From an uncultured Eubacterium sp. (GTDB lineage Bacteria > Bacillota > Clostridia > Lachnospirales > Lachnospiraceae), in contig CAJTZX010000051.1 in NCBI GenBank assembly GCA_910584345.1, positions 1 through 26,314 on the forward strand: DNA of 26,314 nt. Direction: 5' to 3'. How positions within the stretch are numbered: the first letter of the stretch is position 1; the number at the start of each line of letters is the position of its first letter. A program made the position numbers and the translations under genes. Of the stretch, positions 8,380 through 16,161 are shown in pieces. Under the pieces are notes generated by a model. The model made no database searches. It worked only from the letters and a program-made list of their open reading frames with translations, and was not told the DNA's origin.

Positions 8380-8434
8380 ACGGAAACGTTCCCGATATCG
8401 TTACCGAGAGCGTTACCGGAAACGGTATCGGAAC
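8380..8434 (+). promoter_or_regulatory. 12-bp-periodic operator array, likely LacI-family (MalR) sites
   Basis: Four units start at 8387, 8399, 8411 and 8423, exactly 12 bp apart. The first three begin CGTTCCCG, CGTTACCG and CGTTACCG, and the last is a diverged CGGTATCG. The first unit also forms the right half of a palindrome centred on the CG at 8387/8388 (ACGGAAAC and GTTCCCGA), the usual shape of a LacI-family operator. In addition, 8394-8407 is an inverted repeat of 8416-8429 (11 of 14 matching). The array lies at or just downstream of the expected transcription start, so binding should block transcription. The LacI-type gene at 13809 is the obvious regulator. Confidence 0.65.
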
Positions 8435-8480
8435 AACTTGTAACTATTCACAAAGCTCATATGTAAAAAGGAGAAAAAGT

Positions 8481-9914
8481 ATGAAAAAGAAATTAGTTTG
8501 TGCACTGTTGTGTACAGCAATGACAGCAGCGGCAGTTACCGGGTGTGGTTCTTCCGACGGCAACAGCAGTCAGGCGAAGAATGACAATGCGTCTGACGCA
8601 TCAGACAATGCGTCTGACGCATCAGACAATGCAGCTGATGACAATGCGGATGCAAATGGGGATTCTCAGGATAGTACAGGCAAAGGTAAAGTTTACTATT
8701 TGAACTTTAAACCGGAGCAGGGCGAAGACTGGGTAGAGCTTGCGGCAAAGTATACCGAGGAGACAGGCGTGCCTGTAGACGTACAGACAGCAGCGGCAGG
8801 TACGTATGAAGAGCAGTTAAAGTCTGAAATGGCAAAAACAGAAGCTCCTACATTATTTCAGGTAAACGGCCCGATTGGTTATCAGAACTGGAAAGATTAT
8901 TGCTATGACCTGAAAGATTCTGAGATTTATAAGCATGTGAAAAGTGATGATTTTGTATTAAAAGATGGAGATGCAGTACCTGGTATTGCATATGTTATCG
9001 AGACATATGGAATCATTTACAACAAAAAACTGTTAAATGATTATATCGCAATGGACGGCGCTAAGATTCAGTCTGTAGATGAGATTAACAGCTTTGCAAA
9101 ATTAAAAGAAGTAGCTGATGACATTCAGGCAAAGAAAGATGATCTTGGTGTAGCCGGAGCGTTTACTTCCGCAGGAATGGATTCCAGCTCAGACTGGAGA
9201 TTTAAGACGCATCTTGCAAATATTCCAATCTATTACGAATATAAGGCAGAAAATGTAGATTCTTCTGAGGCGATCAAAGGAACTTATCTGGATCAGTACA
9301 AGCAGATGTGGGATTTGTATCTGACAGATTCTACCTGTGCACCAAGTATGATTTCCGGTATGACAGGAGATGATGCAGCAGCAGAATTTGCAGTTGGCGA
9401 TGCAGTATTTTATCAGAATGGTACATGGGCTTACAATGATATTATGAATGATGGTCTGACAGACGATGATATTGGTATGCTTCCGATTTATATCGGTGTA
9501 GAAGGAGAAGAAAACCAGGGTCTTTGTACAGGTTCAGAAAACTATTGGTGTATCAATAAAAATGCACCGGAAGAAGATATCAAAGCGACATTAGATTTCT
9601 TAAATTGGGTAATTACAAGCGATGCAGGACGTGAAAGCCTGGCAAATACGATGGGATTTGTGACTCCATTCGATACGTTTGACGATGGTTATCAGGCAAG
9701 TAATCCGCTTCTTCAGATTGCAAATGACTATATCAGCAACGGCAAGACACCTGTTTCATGGAACTTTTCTACCATTCCTTCTGAGAAGTGGAAAGATGAT
9801 GTCGGCAGCGCACTGATGGAATATGCACAGGGCACCGGCGAATGGTCTGCAGTAGAGAAAGCATTTGTGGATGGCTGGGCAACGGAATATCAGGCAGCAA
9901 ATGGCGGCAACTAA
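8481..9914 (+). CDS. Maltose/maltodextrin-binding lipoprotein of an ABC importer
   Basis: A 477-residue family 1 solute-binding protein. It has a lipoprotein signal, MKKKLVCALLCTAMTAAA, with the lipobox VTGC, followed by a disordered Asn/Asp/Ser/Ala-rich linker to about residue 60, then the sugar-binding fold starting KVYYLNFKPEQGEDW. Later features include GDAVFYQNGTWAY near the ligand cleft. The linker tethers the domain to the membrane surface. The gene is first in an operon with two permeases, a 4-alpha-glucanotransferase and a LacI regulator, so malto-oligosaccharides are the likely ligand (MdxE/MalE role). A hairpin after the gene probably keeps it more strongly expressed than the permeases. 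The ribosome binding site is AAAAAGGAG. The exact substrate range is inferred from context. Confidence 0.85.
   Translation: MKKKLVCALLCTAMTAAAVTGCGSSDGNSSQAKNDNASDASDNASDASDNAADDNADANGDSQDSTGKGKVYYLNFKPEQGEDWVELAAKYTEETGVPVDVQTAAAGTYEEQLKSEMAKTEAPTLFQVNGPIGYQNWKDYCYDLKDSEIYKHVKSDDFVLKDGDAVPGIAYVIETYGIIYNKKLLNDYIAMDGAKIQSVDEINSFAKLKEVADDIQAKKDDLGVAGAFTSAGMDSSSDWRFKTHLANIPIYYEYKAENVDSSEAIKGTYLDQYKQMWDLYLTDSTCAPSMISGMTGDDAAAEFAVGDAVFYQNGTWAYNDIMNDGLTDDDIGMLPIYIGVEGEENQGLCTGSENYWCINKNAPEEDIKATLDFLNWVITSDAGRESLANTMGFVTPFDTFDDGYQASNPLLQIANDYISNGKTPVSWNFSTIPSEKWKDDVGSALMEYAQGTGEWSAVEKAFVDGWATEYQAANGGN
8583..8624 (+). repeat. Two tandem 21-bp repeats in the lipoprotein linker
   Basis: The 21-bp units at 8583-8603 and 8604-8624 are identical and encode a repeated Asp/Asn/Ala/Ser motif (DNASDAS) in the flexible linker. 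Each unit contains TGCGTC and GACGCA, an internal inverted repeat. The array could change in length by slippage, altering tether length. Confidence 0.85.
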
Positions 9915-10001
9915 AAAGCAGTTTTTGCGCAAATAAAAACTGTATGTTTCATAAATAATCGGTTTCCTTTTCAATAGTTTCAAAATATATCCCTTAGTAA
10001 T

Positions 10002-10028
10002 GGGCGGTTTTCCCAACCGCCCGTTTTT
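10002..10028 (+). terminator. Terminator/attenuator between binding protein and permeases
   Basis: GGGCGGTT (10002-10009) pairs perfectly with AACCGCCC (10015-10022) around TTCCC and is followed by GTTTTTC. It lies in a 232-base gap inside an otherwise tight operon and no new promoter is obvious after it, so partial read-through is the likely role. Confidence 0.75.
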
Positions 10029-10146
10029 CATAAGCATGGTAGGTTTATGAATAGCACAATTCAGGTGTAAAACAAAATATCTTAACAAATGTGAAAACAT
10101 AAAACAAAAATTCAGCGCAAGATATAGAAAAAAGGAGGAAAAAGTT

Positions 10147-10989
10147 ATGGATAAAGCGATTAAGAAGTATTTTCCGATTTTTATGCTTCCAACGATGGTA
10201 GCATTTACGATCGGGTTTGTGCTTCCGTTTTTACTTGGTATTTATTTATCATTATGTGAATTTACAACTGTTACCGATGCAAGGTTTGTAGGATTTAAAA
10301 ATTTTGCAAAGGTATTCAGCGATGAAACATTTATGCATTCCTTATGGTTTACGGTATTGTTTACGGTAGTTTCCGTTATAACGATTAACTTGTTTGCCTT
10401 TATCATTGCAATGATTCTGACAAAAGGCATCAAAGGGACGAATATTTTTCGTACGGTGTTCTTTATGCCAAACCTGATCGGTGGTATTATTCTTGGTTAT
10501 ATCTGGCAGCTGATCTTCAATGGTATTTTACAGAATTTTGAGCGTACATTGACTTATTCGGCTTCTTATGGCTTCTGGGGATTAATTGTATTAATGAACT
10601 GGCAGCAGATCGGATATATGATGATTATTTATATTGCAGGCATTAACAATATTCCAGGCGACTTGATGGAAGCAGCCCAGATTGATGGTGCCAGCAAATG
10701 GCAGGTACTAAAAAATGTGACGATACCAATGCTGATGCCTTCGATTACGATATGTTCTTTCCTGACGTTGACGAATGGATTTAAGCTGTTTGACCAAAAC
10801 CTGGCGTTGACTGCAGGCGCACCATCTAATAAGACGCAGATGTTGGCGCTGAATATTTATGATACATTCTATGGAAGAGTAGGTTGGGAAGGCGTTGGTC
10901 AGGCAAAAGCAGTTATATTCTTTATTATCGTAGCAGCAGTTGCAATTATTCAGCTGCGTATGACAAAGAGTAAGGAGGTACAGGCATAA
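10147..10989 (+). CDS. ABC sugar transporter permease, MalF type
   Basis: A 280-residue integral membrane protein with about six hydrophobic helices, starting MDKAIKKYFPIFMLPTMVAF. The EAA loop that contacts the ATPase is at about residues 175-196 (EAAQIDGASKWQVLKNVTIP). It lacks the extra N-terminal segment of E. coli MalF, as is usual in Firmicutes. It pairs with the next gene, which it overlaps by one base (TAATG), to form the pore for sugars delivered by the upstream binding protein. The ribosome binding site is AAGGAGG. No ATPase gene is present; such importers in Firmicutes often share a distant MsmK/MsiK-type ATPase. Confidence 0.88.
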   Translation: MDKAIKKYFPIFMLPTMVAFTIGFVLPFLLGIYLSLCEFTTVTDARFVGFKNFAKVFSDETFMHSLWFTVLFTVVSVITINLFAFIIAMILTKGIKGTNIFRTVFFMPNLIGGIILGYIWQLIFNGILQNFERTLTYSASYGFWGLIVLMNWQQIGYMMIIYIAGINNIPGDLMEAAQIDGASKWQVLKNVTIPMLMPSITICSFLTLTNGFKLFDQNLALTAGAPSNKTQMLALNIYDTFYGRVGWEGVGQAKAVIFFIIVAAVAIIQLRMTKSKEVQA

Positions 10990-11831
10990 TGGAAAATAAG
11001 AAACCAGTAAAAAATGGGTGGCTTTATACGACAATTTTTACATTGTTATCTGTACTTTATGTGATGCCGATCGTTGTCGTATTGATAAATTCATTTAAGA
11101 GAAAGACATATATTAACCGTGAACCGTTTAGTCTTCCAAATGAAAAGACGTTTGAAGGTCTCAAAAACTATATCAGCGGTATTGAAAAGATTGATTTCTT
11201 TGCTGCATTTGAAAATTCTTTATTTATTACGATTTTTTCCGTGGCAGTGATTATTTTATGTACTTCGATGTGTGCATGGTACATTTCACGTGTAAAAAAT
11301 AAAGTTTCTTCCGGCATGTATTATTTATGCGCATTTTCAATGATCGTACCTTTTCAAATGGTAATGTTTACATTATCGAAAATATCTGATATGCTTAAGT
11401 TAGGAAATCCGGTTGGAATCATTATTGTGTACCTTGGATTCGGCGCCGGCCTTGCTGTATTCATGTTCTGCGGATTTGTAAAAGCGATTCCGCTTGAAAT
11501 CGAAGAAGCAGCAATGATGGATGGATGTACGCCGATTCAGACTTATTTTAAGGTAGTATTGCCGATTTTAAAACCGACCTGTATTTCCGTAGCTATTTTA
11601 CAGGCGATGTGGATATGGAACGATTACCTGCTTCCATCCCTGGTCCTGGATACGAAAAGATGGAAAACAATACCGATCGCAGTGCAGTATTTAAAGGGCG
11701 GTTATGGAGCTGTGGATATGGGCGCCATGATGGCAATGCTTGTACTGGCAATTATCCCGATTATTATTTTCTACATTGCATGTCAGAAATATATTGTAGA
11801 CGGTGTCGTTGCAGGAGCGGTAAAAGGTTAG
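10989..11831 (+). CDS. ABC sugar transporter permease, MalG type
   Basis: A 280-residue permease with about six membrane helices: the first near residues 11-31 (LYTTIFTLLSVLYVMPIVVV), then a periplasmic loop of typical MalG form. The EAA loop begins at E172 (EEAAMMDGCTPIQTYFKVVLPI). The start overlaps the MalF-type stop, so the two permeases should be made in matched amounts. The C-terminus, VDGVVAGAVKG, is typical of the family. It is the second half of the maltodextrin channel; the glucanotransferase gene starts 13 bases later. Confidence 0.88.
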   Translation: MENKKPVKNGWLYTTIFTLLSVLYVMPIVVVLINSFKRKTYINREPFSLPNEKTFEGLKNYISGIEKIDFFAAFENSLFITIFSVAVIILCTSMCAWYISRVKNKVSSGMYYLCAFSMIVPFQMVMFTLSKISDMLKLGNPVGIIIVYLGFGAGLAVFMFCGFVKAIPLEIEEAAMMDGCTPIQTYFKVVLPILKPTCISVAILQAMWIWNDYLLPSLVLDTKRWKTIPIAVQYLKGGYGAVDMGAMMAMLVLAIIPIIIFYIACQKYIVDGVVAGAVKG

Positions 11832-11844
11832 GAGGACTTTTTTC

Positions 11845-13806
11845 ATGCGTGCAAGTGGAGTGTTGCTCCCAGTGAGCAGTTTATCATCCAAATATGGAAT
11901 AGGATGTTTTTCTAAGGAGGCGTATCAGTTTGTAGATTTCCTTAAGAAGAATGGGCAGAGTTATTGGCAGATTCTGCCCCTTGGACAGACGAGTTATGGG
12001 GATTCTCCATACCAGTCATTTTCGACGTTTGCCGGTAATCCTTATTTTATCAGTTTAGAAAAGCTGATAAGCAAAGGGCTGCTAAGAAAGAAAGATTGTG
12101 ATGCCTGTGATTTTGGCTCGGATCCGGCAGACGTGGATTACGGAAAAATGTATCGGGTGCGTTATCGATTGTTGAAAAAAGCATTTCAGCAGTTTTATGA
12201 CATCAAAGACGCAGAGTTTGTGAAGTTTTTAGCGTTTCAGGAGCAGGAGGCAGACTGGCTATTAGATTATGCACTGTTTATGGCGCTCAAAGATCATTTT
12301 AAAGGAAAAAGCTGGGTGGAGTGGCCGGACGATATCCGTCTGCGTGAGCCGGAAGCGTTAAAGAACTATGAGGAAACATTAAAAGATCAGATACTTTTTT
12401 ATGAGTATGTGCAATATGAATTTTTCAGCCAGTGGGAAGAGCTAAAAAGCTATGCGAATAAGCTGGGTGTACAGATGATTGGAGATATTCCGATTTATGT
12501 AGCTTTAGACAGTGCAGATGCCTGGGCGCAGCCTAAGCTGTTTCAGTTTGACAAAGACCGCAGGCCGGTTACTGTGGCAGGCTGTCCTCCCGATGGATTT
12601 TCCGCGACCGGACAGCTATGGGGTAATCCGCTCTATGACTGGGAGTATCATAAAAAAACCGGATATGCCTGGTGGATTCGCCGTGTTGGCGCCTGTCGCA
12701 GGATGTATGATGTCATTCGTATCGATCATTTCCGTGGGTTCGATGAATATTATTCGATTCCGGCGAAAGATCAGACGGCTGAATTTGGCAAATGGGAAAA
12801 AGGGCCTGGAATCGAACTGTTTCATGCTTTAAACAAGGCGCTTGGTGAATTGAATATTATCGTAGAGGATCTGGGATATATTACCGATTCTGTTCGCGAG
12901 CTTGTCCGCGCCGTTGGATTTCCGAATATGAAAGTACTGGAATTTGCTTTTGATGCTAGAGATTCCAGCGGGCCAAGGGACTACCTGCCATATAACTATG
13001 ACAAAAACTGTGTCGTATATACAGGCACGCATGATAACGAGACACTGCGTGGCTGGTTCGATTCCATTCCGAAGGCGGATTACGGGATGATTGAGCGTTA
13101 CCTGGGCCACAAAGTAGAAGATAAGGATGAAATGGTTGCACACGTGATCCGTCTCGCACAGGCAAGTTCTGCTAATTTGTGTATTATTCCGATGCAAGAT
13201 TATTTAGGATTGGATAACAGAGCAAGAATCAATGAACCTTCCACACTTGGCAAGAACTGGAGATGGCGTCTACTGCCAAACCAGCTGACACCTCAGGCAG
13301 GCCTTCTCATGAAAAAACTGACGAAAACCTATGGCAGGCTACCAATCGTGCGTACGGAAGCAAAGGTGCAGCCTGCAAACAAAACAGCGGATGAATCATC
13401 AGGCCGGACAGCTGAAAAAAATGTGGAGGAACCATCAGGCCGGACAGCTGAAAAAAATGTGAATGAACCGGCAGGTCGAACAGCTGAAAAGAACGAGAAT
13501 AAGAATACTGAACAAAATGGCGGGACGGCTTTTGATACGGCGAATAAACATGTTCAGAAAGATACTGCACATGCGGAAGATAAAAAAACTATTTTTGAAG
13601 ATATGGAAAAGGCAGCAGCGCAAGCGGTCGGAAAAGATTTTGGAAAAGCTGCTTCTGCTGCCGGAAAAGTGATTGGCCAGGCTGCCGGCGCTGCTTTGGA
13701 GATGGTATCTGATAAAGTAGCAGACGCAGCAGCAGAATTTATGTTTCGAAAAGCTGCAGGAAAAGACAGTAGGAAAGATTCTGAAAAGAAAGCAGAGCGT
13801 AAATAA
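11845..13806 (+). CDS. malQ: 4-alpha-glucanotransferase (GH77) with unusual C-terminal tail
   Basis: 653 residues. The first 497 or so are a normal amylomaltase, which transfers alpha-1,4-glucan segments between malto-oligosaccharides and releases glucose. Recognisable pieces are RASGVLLPVSSLSSKYGIG, the QSYWQILPLG strand, the FSATGQLWGNPLYDW loop, RIDHFRGFDEYYSIP with the nucleophile Asp, IIVEDLG with the acid/base Glu, and GTHDNETLRGW. The enzyme should end near TKTYGRLP. Here about 155 residues follow: three 12-residue repeats around PSGRTAEKN, a charged Asn/Lys-rich stretch, then an Ala/Gly-rich helix-forming segment (AAAQAVGKDFGKAASAAGKV) and a Lys-rich end. There is no signal peptide, so it acts in the cytoplasm on imported dextrins. 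The tail might mediate self-association, localisation or glucan binding, but its function is unknown. Confidence 0.9.
   Translation: MRASGVLLPVSSLSSKYGIGCFSKEAYQFVDFLKKNGQSYWQILPLGQTSYGDSPYQSFSTFAGNPYFISLEKLISKGLLRKKDCDACDFGSDPADVDYGKMYRVRYRLLKKAFQQFYDIKDAEFVKFLAFQEQEADWLLDYALFMALKDHFKGKSWVEWPDDIRLREPEALKNYEETLKDQILFYEYVQYEFFSQWEELKSYANKLGVQMIGDIPIYVALDSADAWAQPKLFQFDKDRRPVTVAGCPPDGFSATGQLWGNPLYDWEYHKKTGYAWWIRRVGACRRMYDVIRIDHFRGFDEYYSIPAKDQTAEFGKWEKGPGIELFHALNKALGELNIIVEDLGYITDSVRELVRAVGFPNMKVLEFAFDARDSSGPRDYLPYNYDKNCVVYTGTHDNETLRGWFDSIPKADYGMIERYLGHKVEDKDEMVAHVIRLAQASSANLCIIPMQDYLGLDNRARINEPSTLGKNWRWRLLPNQLTPQAGLLMKKLTKTYGRLPIVRTEAKVQPANKTADESSGRTAEKNVEEPSGRTAEKNVNEPAGRTAEKNENKNTEQNGGTAFDTANKHVQKDTAHAEDKKTIFEDMEKAAAQAVGKDFGKAASAAGKVIGQAAGAALEMVSDKVADAAAEFMFRKAAGKDSRKDSEKKAERK
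13390..13497 (+). repeat. Three 36-bp tandem repeats in the malQ tail
   Basis: Units at 13390-13425, 13426-13461 and 13462-13497 encode 12-residue repeats (residues 516-551) of the pattern xExxGRTAEKNx. The first two are nearly identical and the third has diverged. The 36-bp period keeps the frame, so copy number can change without breaking the gene. Confidence 0.9.
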
Positions 13807-13808
13807 AA

Positions 13809-14873
13809 ATGAGTGATATAACAATCAGGGATATTGCAAAACTCTGCGGAGTCGGGGTGAGTACAGTGTCGCGTGCAATGAATGACCATCCTGATATCAA
13901 TCCTGAAACAAAAGCGAAGATCATGCAGGTGATTGAGGAACATAATTATATTCCAAATAACAGCGCCAGAAATTTAAAACGTTCCGAATCGAATACAATC
14001 GCACTTTTAATGAAGGGCATAGACAATCCGTTTTTTCAGGGGATGTTTCATATTTTTGAAGAAATGCTCAGCCGCAAAGATTATGCATTTATTCTGCAGA
14101 AAGTCGGGTTTGACGAAGACGAAATCAATGTCGCGTTGGAGCTGGAAAAAGAAAAAAAACTAAAAGGAATTATTTTTCTTGGCGGACGTATTCGAGAGAG
14201 CACAAGAGATTTTTCGATGCTTGGTGTGCCGTATATATTATGTACCGTTCGCCAGCCACAAATGCCGGGAGAAAGTCCGGCTCATTTTGTGGCGATTGAC
14301 GATGTAAAAGAAAGCTTTAAAGTCGTAGATTATTTATGCAGTCTGGGACATCGAAAAATTGCAATTATAACGTCTTTGCAAGAAGAACGCGGAGTCGGAA
14401 GCCTGCGTTACGAAGGTTACTGCAAGGCGTTGGAAAAAAACGGGATTGCATTGGATAAAGAGCTTGTCTGCTATATGAAACACGATCTGGCAAGTTTTTC
14501 AGCAGAAAATGGTTATGCGGTAACACAGGAGCTGTTAGCTTCAGGAAAAGAATTTACAGCTGTTTTTGCAGCTTCGGATATGACTGCGATTGGCGTATGT
14601 AAGGCAATTTTAGAGTCCGGTAGCCGAATCCCCGAAGATTATTCTGTGGTTGGCTTTGACGGATTGGATTTGACGCATTTTTATCATCCGTCGATTACAA
14701 CCATTCACCAGCCGATCAACGATATGGTGAAAGCAGCCATACAGATGCTATTCGCTTTGATGGAAGGCAATCGATATGAAGGCGAGCAGATTTTCGAGGC
14801 AAAGCTGGAAGTAAGGGAATCAACCGGGCCGGTGAAAGACAGGGCAGCTATTGACGAAGTTGCGGAAGTATAG
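13809..14873 (+). CDS. LacI-family transcriptional regulator, probable MalR
   Basis: 354 residues, starting two bases after the malQ stop and clearly part of the operon. The N-terminal helix-turn-helix is TIRDIAKLCGVGVSTVSRAMN, followed by the hinge helix region NNSARNLKR. The rest is a periplasmic-binding-protein-like effector domain with IALLMKGIDNPFFQGM, TAVFAASDMTAIGVCKA and VVGFDGLDLTHFYHPSITTIHQP. Its place as last gene of the maltodextrin operon and the LacI-like operator array in front of the first gene suggest that it represses its own operon and is released by a malto-oligosaccharide. The effector is an inference from context. Confidence 0.88.
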   Translation: MSDITIRDIAKLCGVGVSTVSRAMNDHPDINPETKAKIMQVIEEHNYIPNNSARNLKRSESNTIALLMKGIDNPFFQGMFHIFEEMLSRKDYAFILQKVGFDEDEINVALELEKEKKLKGIIFLGGRIRESTRDFSMLGVPYILCTVRQPQMPGESPAHFVAIDDVKESFKVVDYLCSLGHRKIAIITSLQEERGVGSLRYEGYCKALEKNGIALDKELVCYMKHDLASFSAENGYAVTQELLASGKEFTAVFAASDMTAIGVCKAILESGSRIPEDYSVVGFDGLDLTHFYHPSITTIHQPINDMVKAAIQMLFALMEGNRYEGEQIFEAKLEVRESTGPVKDRAAIDEVAEV

Positions 14874-14901
14874 CAGAATATCAAAATGACCAAATGTTGG
14901 G

Positions 14902-14931
14902 GCGGCACTTTCGCAGTGCCGCTTTCTTTTT
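14902..14931 (+). terminator. Terminator of the maltodextrin operon
   Basis: GCGGCACT (14902-14909) pairs with AGTGCCGC (14915-14922) and is followed by TTTCTTTTT. It ends the operon 28 bases after the regulator stop. The bases from here to about 15190 hold no recognisable gene. Confidence 0.85.
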
Positions 14932-15188
14932 ATGTACGATGGCATCTTTGCAGATATATAAACGGAGTTATAAATATAATAGGGAAGTTGGCAGATTTAA
15001 TAATGGGAATTTACTGCACTAAGCTGATTAGGTTATATTTTGATGCCTTTTTCAATGACTTTAAATAAATTCCATACCATTTCTTCTGTGTTTCCTTGGA
15101 GTCTCGTTTTAATAAAAAATTAAATCTTTTTACACCAAATACGTGCCCATATTGCTTGCGTGAGGTAGAAAGAAAAAAGGCAAGTGTA

Positions 15189-15300
15189 TATGTGGAAATG
15201 TATTTAAACGTTTTATTTTTATAAAGAATGGCTGCCACAACCGCAACGAGCAGTTCTGTCATTGGATAGGCACACCATACCCCCGTTATTTCCCAAATTG
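15189..15300 (-). pseudogene. C-terminal remnant of a MATE-family exporter
   Basis: On the minus strand the translation reads TIWEITGVWCAYPMTELL followed by a hydrophobic AVVAAILYKNK, which matches the last helix of MATE exporters (the GVW...P.TE pattern). Only about 37 residues are recognisable. The surrounding minus-strand frame (15011-15391) runs on into sequence antisense to clpP at one end and into unrelated residues at the other. This piece differs from the end of the intact MATE gene downstream, so it is not a simple duplicate of it. Confidence 0.55.
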
Positions 15301-15803
15301 TTTTTTTAGGAGAAGAAGTCAGTGATGTTTCAGCAAGTTTGGTGATTGCACAAATGCTATTTTTAGAGTCACAAGACACAGGAAAAGACATTCAGTTATA
15401 TATAAATAGTCCAGGCGGTTCTGTTTCGGCGGGTTTTGCTATTTATGACACAATGCAATATGTCAAATGTGATGTATCAACAATATGTATAGGTCTTGCC
15501 GCAAGTTTTGGAGCCTTTTTATTGGCAGGAGGTACAAAGGGAAAACGTCTTGCTTTGCCTAATGCAGAAATTATGATACATCAGCCTGCCATTCATGGAA
15601 ATGGAATTCAGGGACAGGCAACCGATATAAAAATTACATCTGACCACATACAAAAAAGTAAAAAACGATTAAATACCATTTTATCAGAAAATACAGGCAA
15701 AAGTATGGATGAGGTTGTTATTGCAACAGAACGTGATAATTATATGACAGCAAAAGAAGCAATGGATTTTGGCTTGATCGATAAAATAATAGAGAGGCGT
15801 TGA
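15294..15803 (+). pseudogene. clpP: 5'-truncated clpP (ATP-dependent Clp protease proteolytic subunit)
   Basis: Homology begins abruptly near 15294 with QIVFLGEEVSDVSASLVIAQ and continues without interruption to the natural ClpP end, GLIDKIIERR. The first 30 to 35 residues, which form the axial gate of the barrel and the start codon region, are missing. The catalytic Ser lies in GLAASFGAFLL, the His in EIMIHQPA and the Asp in the ERDNYMTAKEA region, so all three appear intact. GTG at 15339 would give a 154-residue product, but no good ribosome binding site precedes it. The break coincides with the MATE remnant on the other strand. ClpP normally forms a tetradecameric protease with ClpX or ClpA/C; this copy is unlikely to assemble normally. 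Confidence 0.75.
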
Positions 15804-16016
15804 TTTTATGTAGATGAACTGGTGAAGGTAAACAAAGAAGGAACAACGATTATGATGGTAACTCATGATGCAAAGGTAGCCGCAAAGTGTTCCAGGGTGC
15901 TGTATATTGTAGATGGTAATATTAAGGGCGAGTATGTCAGCCCTAAAGACCTGGAAATAAAAGAGAAGGACAGGGAGAGGTCATTAAATAACTGGCTATT
16001 GGAACTGGGATGGTAA
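15804..16016 (+). pseudogene. C-terminal fragment of an ABC transporter ATPase
   Basis: Directly after the clpP stop and in the same frame, the sequence reads VDELVKVNKEGTTIMMVTHD, with the H-loop histidine in THD, then RVLYIVDGNIKGEY and a short tail ending ELGW. This is the end of an ATPase of the BceA/MacB (antimicrobial peptide or lipoprotein export) type. The Walker A, signature and Walker B motifs are all absent, so it cannot work. The join to clpP lies within a few bases of 15804. A GTG at 15822 could start a 64-residue peptide, but it is more likely debris. Confidence 0.7.
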
Positions 16017-16099
16017 GTATATGTTTGTTTAACCAACTGACATTGCTATCTGAACGGTTACAACTTTTTCTCAATCATTGAAAGAAATTCGAATGATTG

Positions 16100-16128
16100 T
16101 TGCCATACAAATATTTGTATGTTATAGT
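16100..16128 (+). promoter_or_regulatory. MATE promoter with a perfect 18-bp palindromic operator in its spacer
   Basis: TTGCCA (16100-16105) and TATAGT (16123-16128) are 17 bp apart. The spacer is covered by CATACAAAT/ATTTGTATG (16104-16121), a perfect palindrome. A dimeric repressor bound there would exclude RNA polymerase, which suggests the downstream exporter is inducible. No regulator gene is adjacent. Confidence 0.7.
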
Positions 16129-16161
16129 AAAGTCTTTCATAACAAAAGGGGAGGCTTTCCA

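Noticed and set aside
13390..13497. CRISPR-like array
   Set aside because: The repeats are directly adjacent without spacers, in frame within malQ, and only three in number.
13463..13672. A separate small gene in the malQ tail
   Set aside because: It is a shifted-frame shadow of the repeat-containing tail, which is continuous with malQ and needs no frameshift.
15011..15391. One minus-strand gene of 126 residues
   Set aside because: Its start is antisense to clpP and only about 37 residues resemble a MATE end, so it is a remnant, not a gene.
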